A stretch of DNA of 64,000 nucleotides from Limonium bicolor (GCA_023374045.1 CM041777.1:463417827-463481826), one strand, 5' to 3'. Positions 1-11,849 are shown, numbered from the stretch's first letter. Made by a program: numbers and translations. The notes: generated by a model not told the origin, from the letters alone.

Positions 1-1
1 G

Positions 2-708
2 GGAAGTATTCCATCTGACGATCAAGCGAAAGCTCAAGGTTGCTTGTTTAAAGTTGAATCCTTTGAATTTGTCTTCATGGCTCAGTTGATGCTAGTCATA
101 TTTGGGTACACACGTGAATTGAGTCTTGCTTTACAAAAGAGGGATCTGGATATTGTTAATGCAATGTCACTTGTCAAAATGACCAAGATTCAGTTTCAGA
201 ATATAAGAGATGACGGGTGGGAAACATTTTTCCTCAAGGTTCTTGACTTTTGCTCTGAATATGAGATTGAAGTTCCGGATATGAATGCTACATATATTCC
301 CCAAGGAAGATCTAAGCGATTTGCTCAACAGTGCACATATCTTCATCGCTATCAGGTTGAGGTGTTTCTTGCAGTTATTGATCTTCAGCTTCAAGAATTT
401 AACAATCGGTTTGATGAGACGAACATGGATTTGCTTACTTGCATGGCTTGCTTGAGCCCAGTCGATTCATTCTCCTCATTTGACAAGCAAAAGGTGCTAC
501 GGTTGTCAAAATTATATCAAAATGACTTTACAAGCATTGAATTGCTCAACTTTGAGTATCAGCTTGATAACTTCATTGTTGATATGCGAGAAGATATTAG
601 ATTTTCAAACCTAAAAGATCTTGGTCAACTTTCAATGAAGTTGGTGGAGACTTCTAAGCATCTTATATATTCAGAAGTATATAAGCTATTAAAGTTAGTG
701 TTGGTTCT
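2..708 (+). CDS. hAT-like transposase (ZMYM1/TTF-type), internal part, split by a retrotransposon
   Basis: The reading frame is open from the window edge, so the start lies to the left. The protein resembles the DUF4371/hAT proteins often annotated in plants as zinc finger MYM-type protein 1-like or TTF-type domain proteins. The visible part is the central catalytic-domain region, with blocks such as QRKD-like and IRDDGW and the region just before the dimerisation domain. It stops being coding at the Athila insertion. If the insertion and one TSD copy are ignored, the frame runs straight on into the hAT C-terminal dimerisation segment at 11167-11365, so the only break visible in this window is the retrotransposon. 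Family membership is recognised from sequence; whether the upstream part was intact before the insertion cannot be seen. Confidence 0.8.
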
Positions 709-2353
709 TGATAAGTATCCAAATGAGCATGTTTTATAGGTGTATTTCATATATATTATCAGCACTTTTCTTGCTCATTTCTCCACTTATCTTAGTTTTT
801 CTCTAGCTTATGTTTTATTGGTTATCTTACAGATTTATTGGTGAAACACGAGAAAAAACAAGCTGGGAGTAAAGTAGACGAAGAGACGAACGCATAGACG
901 CAAACGGCTCAGAAAACGGAGTCCAAACGAAGAATCTAGAGCCGGTCGAAGTTTGAAGGAAAATAGGTCACGGTCATACTTGTGACCGCCTACACAACCG
1001 CCTAGCTAGAGGCGGTCAGGCTTACAACCGCCTAAGGAACCGCCTATACTAGGGCGGACTCCAGGGTGGACGGCAGGCGGTCACCAGGCGGACGTGAAGG
1101 CGGAGGACATGAGGGAACCGCCCAAACAGAGGCGGTTGTTCAGGCGGACATACATATAACCGCCTAGTTTGAGGCGGTTGTTTAGGCGGTCGTGGCTAAT
1201 AATCAGTCGCGAACAGTTTTCTTCTTCGCGCGCTCTGCAACTCTGCAACTCGCCACTGTCCTGCAACTTATCCATCTACTCCGCATCACGCGTTTGAGCT
1301 TGTCCCCTGCAATCAATGAAGCAATCAATGCTCAATCAAGCTCTTCTTCATTTGCCTCTTCCAATTCTCTATATAAACCCAGCACCATAACTGCAAAATA
1401 GAACACGACGTACGTCCAGAGGCTGAAGAAATCAAACAACACCACACTCCATTCTCTTCCATTTAATTCCTCCCGTAACACCACAATTCTCCATCTTTTA
1501 TTTATTTTCACCATTTCACCACATTCACGTACGTACTCAAACAGAAGCAGTATTTTAAAAAGAGAGAAAAGAGGCAGGCGAGTGCAGACCCGTTCTTCGC
1601 AAGCAGTTTCTGAATAATGACTATTTCAATCTCTACTCTGTTTTTATTTCTGTCGATGTCTGAGTAATCTCATAATTGTGCTTAGGATGGGTGTTTAACC
1701 CAAAATAACTCAGCGTATTTATAATACCGAGTTTGCTTATAAATATTTGTTTTGTCTCTCTCTATTATTAAATGCTTAACAACTGATCATTTTTATGCAT
1801 TTACGGTTTCTCTAATTTCAATGATTTTGTAAATTAGAGAATAGACCACTAAGAGAGACAAACGTTATATATTATCTCCTTGATTAGCAGATAAAATCCA
1901 TCGCTGTTATAAAAAGAATTCTCACTTAAAGCTAATTAATGATTTTAGACTTTTTCTGATTGTAAAAAGTCTACTGAATTAATTAAGAGTTGTCCTTATC
2001 TATGATTTAGAAAGGCCACAAGATAAAATTCTTAACAGACAAATAAGAGCAAACTAGGATTATATTTATTATCTGAGTTATATTTGGGCGATTTCACCTT
2101 CCTTAGCACATTTTTCCATCCACTTAATACACCACTGTTTTTACTGTTTTTATTATTTCTTTACTAATCCAACAACAAATCAAGCTTGCCTCCGGCTAAA
2201 CCCCTTTTTACAGTTTTTAATTAACTACCAAAACTAGGATAATTGAACAATCTCCTTGTGGATACGACACTTGTTTTACTACTCCGAATAGGTACACTTG
2301 CCTATTAGTTTGTTTTAATTCTATATTTATTATAGTGTAGTTTTATCCCAACA
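709..2353 (+). repeat. 5' LTR of the Athila-like element
   Basis: The 1645-bp LTR starts TGATAAGTATCC and ends TATCCCAACA. It is nearly identical to the 3' LTR: I count about five substitutions and a few 1-2 bp indels clustered near 1225-1262. A cluster of about a dozen CCGCCT or AGGCGG motifs in both orientations lies at 983-1195. The sequence TATATAAACCC at about 1370-1380 is a plausible LTR promoter TATA box. Confidence 0.95.
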
Positions 2354-2359
2354 AGTTTT

Positions 2360-2377
2360 TGGCGCCGCTGCCGGGGA
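2360..2377 (+). other. Primer-binding site (tRNA-Asp type)
   Basis: TGGCGCCGCTGCCGGGGA lies 6 bp after the 5' LTR. This is the PBS form known from Athila and related plant Ty3/gypsy elements, thought to pair with the 3' end of tRNA-Asp. Confidence 0.85.
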
Positions 2378-2906
2378 GATTGATTCCATCAATTTCCCTA
2401 GTTTCCGGTAGTTCACTAGCTATACTGTAATATTCTGTATATTATATTGTTTTTTGTTTAATTTTGGACATCTAACCTCAGACATCTGACTTCGGACATT
2501 TGACATCTGACATCTAACTTTGGACATCTAACTTCTGACATTAAATTTCTGTACTTAATATTATTGTCCTTAACATTTAATTTCCATTGTCCATTTCATA
2601 TTCCATTGTCCTTAACATTTAATATTCCATTGTACATTTCATTTCCATTGTCCATTTAATTTTCTGTACATTAACTACTAACTTATAATTTCCTGTACAT
2701 TAACTACTAACTTAAAATTTCTGTCTCTAACTACTAACTTGTAAATTCCCTTGTCACTTATTTTCTGTCATTATACTCTTGCTATAAAAAAAATATATAT
2801 ATATATCAGAGTGTTTAATTATCAGACTAACCAATATTTCTGCTTGTATTTATCTAACCTCTGTTAATTTCACAATTTCTGACGAACCGCAAGTTATCTT
2901 CTGTGC

Positions 2907-4620
2907 ATGCCAAATACTCGAACCCGAGGTTCTCCACCAATCAGTCCGAGCCCCGAACCCGAGCGAACTTTATTCAACGCACGAAAAACCTGAGAAATCA
3001 AGACATGGCCGATAACGAAGTTATAAATGAAATGGACCATGCAATCAACCAGAACACCGTGCTCTCTCTGACTACCACCAACCGATACCGAAGGAAGAGC
3101 ATCAGCTAGTTCTCCCCGAACTAACACCGAGAAACCGGACGTGGGTTTTCAAAACCCACTACATCACCGCCGTCCGGGATCTAGGCAAGTTTAGTGGAGC
3201 GAACCCAGATGAAGCCCCAAATCATCTGAGTCTCTTCCTAGACTTCTGCAATTCCTTTGGTCAACCGGCAACGTCAAAGAAAGAATCCGTCTACAACTAT
3301 TTCCTCACTCGTTGTCGGATTCAGCAAACAGGTGGTATCGAAGTCTTCCCTCCCGATCAATCACCACATGGCTTCAAATGGCCCAAAAATTCCTTGCCAA
3401 ATACTACCCAACCAGTAGAACGAGGCAATTGATCGGTGAAATCAATACTTTCTGTCAGGAGCCGGGAGAAACGTTGTACGACGCATGGGACAGATTTAAA
3501 GATATGCTAATGAAGTGTTCCCACCATGGTCTTGACGATCAATCCCTCTGCCTGTCATTCTTCAACGGTCTGGATGATGGGAACCGACTACTCGTCAATT
3601 CCTCTGCAGGAGGAGTTTCATGATGAAATCTCCTAAAGAAGGAATGGACCTTCTAGAAATGACGAGCAATACGAGACAGTGGACGAGATCCAAAGGAAGA
3701 ACACCACGAGCAGCAGGCCTACTCCACGTTGAGCCTACGATCATTTATCGGCTCAGATCTCGTCCCTTACAAAGATGGTGGAAAAGCTAACGACATCACA
3801 AAACGAAATTGTAAAAACAATAGCTTCCCCACCTACAAGTTCATCGTCAGTTCCATCAGAAGGATGTGCCATATGCGCCGGTCCTCATGAAACCCCTCAG
3901 TGCGAAGGTAAAGGACAGTACGAGGATGCAAACTTCATAGGAAACCGTCCCGGTAATTCCTAAACAACAACTTCAACAACAACTATCCATGGAGAAATCA
4001 CACCGAATTTCTCATGGAAGAATAATGATCAAAACCAAGGAGGGCAGAACAACAATTCAATACCTATCAGGGAAACAGACCCCAACCAAATTCTAATATA
4101 GGTTATCGAGCACTAGGTGCCCCTCCTGGTTTCCAGCAGCAACAACAACTATCCTCAACCTCTTCTGATCCAAATGAGGAATTCAGGAACTTAATGAAAG
4201 GATTCGTGACTACGACCCACACCAGGCTCGTGGATCAAGAAGCCACTAACAGAAGGGTTGAAGCCCAGATACAGCAAACCAACCAACAGTTGGAGCAAAT
4301 CAGCCAGCAGCTTGCACAAAGGCCACCTGGTGCCTTCCCTAGTCAGTCAGATCCAAATCCAAGGGAACAGGCGAAGGCAGTGACGTTAAGAAGTGGTAGG
4401 CCGCTCGACTCATCTCTTCCCCGAGATGATACTGATAATCAAGAGCAGCAAGCTCTTGAACCTCAAGAAAATCCAGAAGAGGAACAGGAAGATGCTGAAG
4501 AAGCCCCTCCTCCTACAAAAAATGTTTCCAAGGAGAAGGAGTCTCCTGAATCTACTCCTTCCTCTCTCACTAAAATTCTTCCCCCACTTCCTTTTCCAAA
4601 CAGAATAAGAAAGAAAAATT
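2907..4620 (+). pseudogene. gag of the Athila-like element, frameshifted
   Basis: A plausible start is ATG 2907 (MPNTRTRG...), typical of the group. The frame is lost near 2990, and gag-like sequence then continues in other frames: a retrotransposon gag domain at about 3190-3620 (SANRWYRSLP, LIGEINTFCQEPGETLYDAW), a CCHC-like knuckle (CAICAGPHETPQC, spacing CX2CX3HX4C) at about 3866-3905, and a glutamine-rich, acidic tail at about 4120-4620. Several single-base frame changes and stops mean no intact Gag can be made as read. Confidence 0.8.
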
Positions 4621-4623
4621 TAG

Positions 4624-5355
4624 ATGAACAGTTTGGAAAGTTTCTTATCTCACTTCAAGAAACTGACGATCAATATTCCTTTTGCCGATGCTTTAAAACA
4701 AATGCCAATATACGCAAAGTTCATGAAGGATATCATCACCAACAAAAGATCGTTGCAGGAAGTGGAAACTGTACACCTTACACAGGAAGTGTCAGCAGTA
4801 CTTCTCAAGAGTCTCCCTCCAAAACTTGGAGACCCAGGTTTGCCAATTATTCCATGTTCAATTGATAATGTTGATTGTGGTAGTGGGTTATGTGATCTAG
4901 GAGCTAGTATCAATTTAATGCCACTCTCAACTTTCAACAAACTTAAGATTGGTAAATGCATGCCTACTTCTATTCAATTACAATTAGCAGATAGATCTTT
5001 AGTATTCCCAAAAGGAATAATAGAAGATTTGATTGTTACTGTAGGAACCTTTGTGTTCCCCGCTGATTTTATTGTAATTGACATGGAAGAAGACACTAGG
5101 GTGCCCTTAATCTTAGGACGACCTTTCATGAGAACTGCTAGAGCACTAATCGATGTTGAAAAAGGAAAAATCATTTTAAGGCTGCATAACGAAACTTTAG
5201 AATACGACATGTCCAAGGTTATTAAGAAACCCGCTCATTTAGAAGACACCTTTTCCATAGACATTGTCGACTCTATTGTGCAGGATAATTTATCTGCTAT
5301 TATTCGTAATGACGCTCTTGAAAATGCTTGTCTGAAATCTGTGATAACCGACTAG
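4624..5355 (+). CDS. Aspartic protease region of the Athila-like polyprotein
   Basis: A 243-codon open segment begins in the spacer before the protease and carries the retropepsin active-site motif DLGASI (catalytic Asp codon at 4894-4896) and the flap-distal block ILGRPFM...DVEKG. It ends at TAG 5353-5355, where an intact polyprotein would read on into reverse transcriptase. The protease core looks complete, but it is cut off from both gag and RT by frame changes or stops. Confidence 0.82.
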   Translation: MNSLESFLSHFKKLTINIPFADALKQMPIYAKFMKDIITNKRSLQEVETVHLTQEVSAVLLKSLPPKLGDPGLPIIPCSIDNVDCGSGLCDLGASINLMPLSTFNKLKIGKCMPTSIQLQLADRSLVFPKGIIEDLIVTVGTFVFPADFIVIDMEEDTRVPLILGRPFMRTARALIDVEKGKIILRLHNETLEYDMSKVIKKPAHLEDTFSIDIVDSIVQDNLSAIIRNDALENACLKSVITD

Positions 5356-5374
5356 TGTACCCTGACACAATCAA

Positions 5375-7020
5375 ATGGTAGCAGCTCTGGATAAGATAAA
5401 ATCATACAAGAAATCACGTTACCCACCACCAGAACCATTAGAGCTATCTACTCAGAAGTTACCACCATCCATTGAACAACCCCCTCTCGTAGAACTGAAA
5501 CAATTGCCATCACATCTGAAGTATGTTTACCTTTCTGATTTTTGTACTTTGCCTGTTATTATTTCTTCATCCCTAACAAGTACACAGGAAGAACAGCTTG
5601 TGAAGATCCTTCAGAGCCACAAGAAGGCAATAGGCTGGTCCATTTCGGACATCAAAGGTATCAACCCCCATTTCTGCACACATCACATATACATGGAAGA
5701 TACCTACAAGCCTTTAGTCCAACCACAGAGAAGGCTGAATCCCAACATGAAAGACGTAGTAAAGAAAGAAGTGCTCAAACTTCTCGACGCCGGGATAATC
5801 TACTCCATCTCCGACAGCAAATGGGTGAGCCCCGTTCAAGTGGTCCCGAAAAAAGGAGGTCTCACTGTGGTCCCCAACGACAAAGGTGATCTAATTCCTC
5901 AGAGAACCACGACGGGATGGAGAGTCTGCATCGATTACAGGAAACTGAACAGCGCAACGCGGAAGGACCACTTCCCTTTACCTTTCATCGATCAGATGCT
6001 GAAAGATTGGCCGGGCAAGATTACTACTGCTTCCTGGATGGTTTCAGGATACTTTCAAATACCCATTGCCTCTGAAGACCAAGACAAAACCACATTCACA
6101 TGCCCGTACGGGACATTTGCATATAATCGGATGCCTTTTGGTCTATGCAATGCCCCAGCCACATTCCAAAGATGCATGATGGCAATCTTCAGCGACTATC
6201 TTGAAAAAGAGCATCGAAGTCTTCATGGACGACTTCTCTGTCTTTGGTCCACTTTCGAATCCTGTCTAAATAATCTGGACGCTATCCTCCCCGATGTGAA
6301 GAAACTAACCTTGTGCTTAACTGGGAAAAATGCCATTTCATGGTTAAAGAAGGAATAGTTCTTGGGCATAAAATATCTTCAAAGGGCATTGAAGTCGACA
6401 GAGCCAAGGTCGAAGTCATTGAAAAATTACCACCACCATCGACGGTAAAAGACATCAGAAGTTTCCTTGGCCATGCTGGGTTCTATAGAAGGTTTATCAA
6501 GGATTTCTCCAAAATTTCAAACCTCTATGTGAACTCCTAGCTAAAGACGTCAAGTTCGACTTTACTGACAATGCCTACAAGCCTTCAACACACTAAAGAA
6601 TGCCTCATCTCCGCCCCATTGTGATATCACCAGATTGGAGCCTTCCATTTGAAATTATGTGCGACGCCAGCGACTACGTGGGTGCCGCTTTATGCCAAAA
6701 GAAGGAGAAATCTTGAGAACCATCTACTATGCAAGTAGAACCCTCAACGACGCTCAGAAGAATTATTCAACTACTGAGAAGGAACTTCTAGCAGTAGTCT
6801 TTGCTCTGGATAAATTCCGATCATATCTCTTGGGAAGCAAAGTATAATTCACACCGATCACTCCGCTCTGAGGTATCTATTTGCCAAAGAAGATGCCAAA
6901 CCCCGACTCCTCCGGTGGATACTCCTACTACAAAATTTGAGATTGAAATCAGAGACAAGCCAGGAGTGCAGAATGTAGTAGCAGACCACCTATCTCGCAT
7001 AGAGGCACCAAGTGATGGCA
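5375..7020 (+). pseudogene. Reverse transcriptase and RNase H region of the Athila-like element, frameshifted
   Basis: RT blocks run in order: KWVSPVQVVPKKGG, RVCIDYRKLN, a YRKLNSATRKDHFPLPFIDQ segment, and FGLCNAPATFQRCM. The catalytic FMDDFSVFG box (about 6222-6248) is in a different frame from the upstream RT, which shows a single-base frameshift near 6205-6212. The connection domain (GHAGFYRRFIKDFS) and RNase H ([51 protein letters not shown]) follow in further frames up to about 7010. All expected motifs are present, but they are split over at least four frames. Confidence 0.85.
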
Positions 7021-7244
7021 CTTCCATCAATGAATTCTTTCCAGATGAGTGCGTTTTTATGATTGGTGACACCGGTGATCCATGGTACGCTGACATGGCC
7101 AACTACCTCGCACGAGGAGTAATACCACATGGGCTAACCTACCAACAGAAAAAGAAGTTCTTTTCATGTAAACATTATTACTACTGGGATCCTCTCCTTT
7201 TCAAGGTTGTGCAGACGGGATGGTAGAAGATGTGTGCCCCGAAT

Positions 7245-8330
7245 GAAATCCAAACATTCTACGACATTGTCACTCTCTTGAAGCAGGAGGACATCATGGG
7301 CCAGCTCGAACAGCGGCTAAGGTACTTCAATCAGGTTTTTTCTGGAAAACCTTACATAAAGACTGTCATTCCTTTGTAGCCTCCTGCGATGAATGCCAAC
7401 GACTTGGGAACACCTCCAGAAAACACGAAATGCCTCTCAACATCATACTCGAGGTGGAACCTTTCGACGTGTGGGGCATTGACTTCATGGGTCCCTTTCC
7501 TTCGTCTTGTTCAAACCTTTTCATGGTGGCAGTCGACTATGTCACTAAGTGGGTGGAAGCTATCGCCTCCCCCACAAATGATGCAAAGGTAGTACTCAGG
7601 TTCTTGAAGAGGAACATCTTTACACGATTTGGAGTCCCACGTGCTATAATCAGTGACCAAGGATCCCACTTCTGCAATAAGCAGTTCACAGCCTTGATGA
7701 CCAAATATGGAGTGAGACATAAGGTAGCCTTGCCTTATCACCCTCAAACAATGGCCAGGCTGAAGTCTCTAACCGAGAATTGAAGTGGATCCTACAAAGA
7801 CGTTAATTCTTCAAGAAAAGATTGGTCCCTGAAGCTGGATGATGCACTCTGGGCGTATAGAACAGCTACAAGACGCCCATCGGCATGTCCCCATATCGAC
7901 TAGTCTTCGGCAAAGCTTGTCATTTACCGTCGAGCTCGTGCACAAATCATTCTGGGCCGTGAAAGCCCTCAACTTTGATCTACTGAGAGCAGGTGACAAA
8001 AGGAAATTCCAGCTCACTGAATTAGAAGAATTTCGAGAGGATGCCTATGAAAATAACCGAATCTACAAGAGAAAGCCAAGAAGTGGCATGACAAGATGAT
8101 CCTTAAGCGGGAGTTCCATGAGGGAGATTTGGTTCTGTTGTACAATCCAGGTTAAGTGTTTCCTGGTAAACTCAAATCCTATTGGGCTGGACCATTTACT
8201 GTCTCCAAGGTCACCCCATATGGATCCGTTGAGTTGGTGGATTCTAAAAAACAAACTTTCATGGTCAATGGATCTAGACTAAAGCATTACCAGGGTGGTA
8301 ATCTCGAGACAGTTGATGCTCGTACAATAA
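7245..8330 (+). pseudogene. Integrase region of the Athila-like element, frameshifted
   Basis: An HHCC zinc-binding region (CDEC at about 7386) precedes the DDE core. The first Asp is in GIDFMGP (about 7478-7498) and the second in ISDQGSHF (about 7650-7673). The glutamate block, recognisable as [16 protein letters not shown] sequence at about 7748-7785, is reached only after a frame change. A C-terminal domain (GKLKSYWAGPFTVSKV, LKHYQGGN) runs to about 8305. The 68-aa reverse-strand ORF over this region is a shadow. The integrase is non-functional as read. Confidence 0.82.
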
Positions 8331-9524
8331 ACCTACATGATCTCAGATTTGAGTACGCTTCAAAGCGTCTAGCCAAAGACGTTAAAGGGCAGCTTTCCGG
8401 GAGGCAACCCGGAGAACTTATCTTTATATGCTTTTATGATCTTTTAATTTTCAGGTTCTCTTTAATTTTGTTTTTGCTAACTTTTAACCCCGTTTGTATG
8501 GTTGCTTCTAGTGTCTTATGCAGGTGCAATTTCATGTCTACACCGCAACCAAGCTACGCTACTTGAGGCTGAAGCTCAAGTGTGGGGGAACTCCTACACT
8601 AGCAAAAATAATATCAGGGGAGTACCAGTTTCTTTAATTTGCTTTTATTTAAATAAAACAGAGGAGCGTTTATGTGTTAAATGTTATTCGTGAGCTTCGT
8701 GTTCTCTCTATTTTATCTACTTACCGAAAAGGTCTTCTGAAACTTTCCCTTGTTTTTCTGTGAACAATGAGGACATTGTTCAATTAAGTGTGGGGGAGTG
8801 TGCCCTTTTCGGTGACATTTTGTGCTTAAATGCTTAATCTCTCTGCTTATCTTGCGTTTGTTCAAATTCAATATCGTGACCCTTTATGTGGGTTGTTCTC
8901 TTTAAGAAAATATTGTTATGAATTGTGGGATAAATGGTATAAATGGTACAAATTCAAAATTTTAAAATTTTGATTACTTTTGAGGAGCATTTTATGCGGT
9001 GTGACCAAATGATCTGAAATGGTTGGATTTTTATTACTCAGGGGTTCTTCTTCTGTCTCTCTCTTAGGGATTGCTAAGGGGTGCTTCTCTGTCAAAAAGA
9101 AAAAAAAAATAATAAGGGACTTGCGAGACACCATTGGTAACCAACAAAGAGAGTTGAGTGTTCTTAATACAAAGCTTATGCCTACATTTTCTCCTCTTAT
9201 GCAAAAGTGAAACAAATGCATAATCTATTTTTCCTTTTGTTTTCTCCTCAATGCCCATTCTTGAGAGAAGTTGGCCATGGTAAAAGTTCTCGTCACCTAA
9301 AAAAAAACATTGAAGTACCTGGATCATACCCCGAAACTCTATTTTTTTTTTCCCTGAGCACCTATGCCACCAGTAGATATCACACTCCTCAAAAAGTTTA
9401 AGATCATGTACTTGACTCTTTATCCTACCCTTCATAATAATATTTGTTAGTATTGAGCATTTCCTACTTACTTGTTGGGTACATGGTTTTGCTTGAGGAC
9501 AAGCAAAAGGTACGTGTGGGGGTG
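8331..9524 (+). other. Non-coding region between pol and 3' LTR, with polypurine-type motifs
   Basis: There is no convincing protein here. The motif AAGTGTGGGGGA occurs at 8578-8589 and 8786-8797. A related motif (ACGTGTGGGGGTG, 9512-9524) abuts the 3' LTR and should be the functional polypurine tract. The phrase GAGGACATTGTTCAATTAAG before the second copy is typical of Athila-like elements in other plants (from memory). Confidence 0.7.
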
Positions 9525-11161
9525 TGATAAGTATCCAAATGAGCATGTTTTATAGGTGTATTTCATATATATTATCAGCACTTTTCTTGCTCATTTCTCC
9601 ACTTATCTTAGTTTTTCTCTAGCTTATGTTTTATTGGTTATCTTACAGATTTATTGGTGAAACACGAGAAAAACCAAGCTGGGAGTAAAGTAGACGAAGA
9701 GACGAACGCATAGACGCAAACGGCTCAGAAAACGGAGTCCAAACGAAGAATCTAGAGCCGGTCGAAGTTTGAAGGAAAATAGGTCACGGTCATACTTGTG
9801 ACCGCCTACACAACCGCCTAGCTAGAGGCGGCCAGGCTTACAACCGCCTAAGGAACCGCCTATACTAGGGCGGACTCCAGGGCGGACGGCAGGCGGTCAC
9901 CAGGCGGACGTGAAGGCGGAGGACATGAGGGAACCGCCCAAACAGAGGCGGTTGTTCAGGCGGACATACATATAACCGCCTAGTTTGAGGCGGTTGTTTA
10001 GGCGGTCGTGGCTAATAATCAGTCGCGAACAGTTTTCTTCTTCGCGCCGACTCTGCAACTCGCCCACTGTCTGCAACTTATCCATCTACTCCGCATCACG
10101 CGTTTGAGCTTGTCCCCTGCAATCAATGAAGCAATCAATGCTCAATCAAGCTTCTTCATTTGCCTCTTCCAATTCTCTATATAAACCCAGCACCATAACT
10201 GCAAAATAGAACACGACGTACGTCCAGAGGCTGAAGAAATCAAACAACACCACACTCCATTCTCTTCCATTTAATTCCTCCCGTAACACCACAATTCTCC
10301 ATCTTTTATTTATTTTCACCATTTCACCACATTCACGTACGTACTCAAACAGAAGCAGTATTTTACAAAGAGAGAAAAGAGGCAGGCGAGTGCAGACCCG
10401 TTCTTCGCAAGCAGTTTCTGAATAATGACTATTTCAATCTCTACTCTGTTTTTATTTCTGTCGATGTCTGAGTAATCTCATAATTGTGCTTAGGATGGGT
10501 GTTTAACCCAAAATAACTCAGCGTATTTATAATACCGAGTTTGCTTATAAATATTTGTTTTGTCTCTCTCTATTATTAAATGCTTAACAACTGATCATTT
10601 TTATGCATTTACGGTTTCTCTAATTTCAATGATTTTGTAAATTAGAGAATAGACCACTAAGAGAGACAAACGTTAGATATTATCTCCTTGATTAGCAGAT
10701 AAAATCCATCGCTGTTATAAAAAGAATTCTCACTTAAAGCTAATTAATGATTTTAGACTTTTTCTGATTGTAAAAAGTCTACTGAATTAATTAAGAGTTG
10801 TCCTTATCTATGATTTAGAAAGGCCACAAGATAAAATTCTTAACAGACAAATAAGAGCAAACTAGGATTATATTTATTATCTGAGTTATATTTGGGCGAT
10901 TTCACCTTCCTTAGCACATTTTTCCATCCACTTAATACACCACTGTTTTTACTGTTTTTATTATTTCTTTACTAATCCAACAACAAATCAAGCTTGCCTC
11001 CGGCTAAACCCCTTTTTACAGTTTTTAATTAACTACCAAAACTAGGATAATTGAACAATCTCCTTGTGGATACGACACTTGTTTTACTACTCCGAATAGG
11101 TACACTTGCCTATTAGTTTGTTTTAATTCTATATTTATTATAGTGTAGTTTTATCCCAACA
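9525..11161 (+). repeat. 3' LTR of the Athila-like element
   Basis: This 1637-bp LTR is about 99% identical to the 5' LTR. It carries the same CCGCCT/AGGCGG array (about 9800-10012) and ends TATCCCAACA immediately before the TSD GTTCT. Confidence 0.95.
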
Positions 11162-11166
11162 GTTCT

Positions 11167-11365
11167 CCCTATTGCGACAACCAGTGTTGAAAGAGGATTT
11201 TCTGCAATGACTTTTGTGAAGAGTAAGCTACGTAACAGCCTTGGAGATCAATTTTTGAATGATTGTTTAGTCACGTTCATTGAAAAAGATGTATTTTTAC
11301 AAGTTTCTGATGATGTTATTATTGATCATTTTCTAAACATGAAAACTCGAAGGGGACAATTATAG
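11167..11365 (+). CDS. hAT-like transposase, C-terminal dimerisation segment (continuation of 2-708)
   Basis: This segment encodes the typical hAT C-terminal block (PIATTSVERGFSAM, then a KSKLRN block) and ends at a TAG stop at 11363-11365. It is separated from its upstream part by the Athila element. The TSD copy GTTCT at 11162-11166 restores the upstream codons exactly, so the two parts were one ORF before insertion. About 130 bp downstream is a hAT-type terminus, which suggests the ORF belongs to its own mobile element rather than a domesticated gene. As it stands the gene is disrupted. Confidence 0.8.
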
Positions 11366-11479
11366 TTACAAGTTTCTAGTTTTTGTACTTAAATTCACTA
11401 ATATATATTCAACTTTATCTTTCATATATTGAACTATTATTTATTGTTTTGGCCCCCCCCCCCCCCCACGTTGAAATCG

Positions 11480-11493
11480 TGGGTCCGCCACTG
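11480..11493 (+). repeat. 3' terminal inverted repeat of the hAT element
   Basis: The sequence TGGGTCCGCCACTG is the reverse complement of a CAGTGGCGGACCCA terminus, close to the end of the hAT MITE at 40499. It follows the transposase stop by about 130 bp and a poly-C run at about 11453-11467. The 8-bp TSD would be GTGTATAG (11494-11501), but the left end is outside the window and cannot be checked. Confidence 0.6.
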
Positions 11494-11849
11494 GTGTATA
11501 GTCCCCATTGATGATTTGTTTCTAAGGTTTAGAAGTCCTAAATGTTGATCAAAGGCTTTGACCAATAGAATTGAAACACCTTTCTCACATGTTCTCATAC
11601 TGATTCATGGACTCCAACACTAAATGAGAGTTTGACCTGTAAAATCCTTCAAAATCTCTACTAGTCTTGTGCCATTTTCTTTAACAGAAATTTTAATAGA
11701 TGTTTGACTTTCATACAGATGATCATTCAACTTACAAGTTTAAAAGTACCACAAAAATTACTTTGATTACCGATTCACACACAAATGATTACCACAAAAA
11801 TAATACTTATGTAGTTACTATAATTTGTTTAACTTATTATAATAAATAA
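11494..11849. other. Spacer with no recognised feature
   Basis: This short AT-rich stretch lies between the hAT terminus and the Stowaway-like MITE. I see no gene or clear repeat in it. Confidence 0.5.

Larger units (their letters stand above)
709..11161 (+). mobile_element. Athila-like Ty3/gypsy LTR retrotransposon, complete with LTRs, coding region decayed
   Basis: This 10.45-kb element has two LTRs of about 1.64 kb (709-2353 and 9525-11161) with TG...CA ends, flanked by the 5-bp TSD GTTCT (704-708 and 11162-11166). It has a tRNA-Asp-type primer-binding site and a gag-protease-RT-RNaseH-integrase order. The long LTR, PBS type, DLGASI protease and FMDD reverse transcriptase box match the Athila/Calypso group. 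A long non-coding stretch (about 8350-9510) lies between integrase and the 3' LTR, as is usual in this group. Many frameshifts break gag and pol, so it is probably non-autonomous as read. It is inserted in the same orientation inside a hAT transposase ORF. Confidence 0.93.

Noticed and set aside
9064..9546. 160-aa minus-strand ORF
   Set aside because: It lies antisense in the post-pol non-coding region of the Athila-like element and crosses into its 3' LTR.
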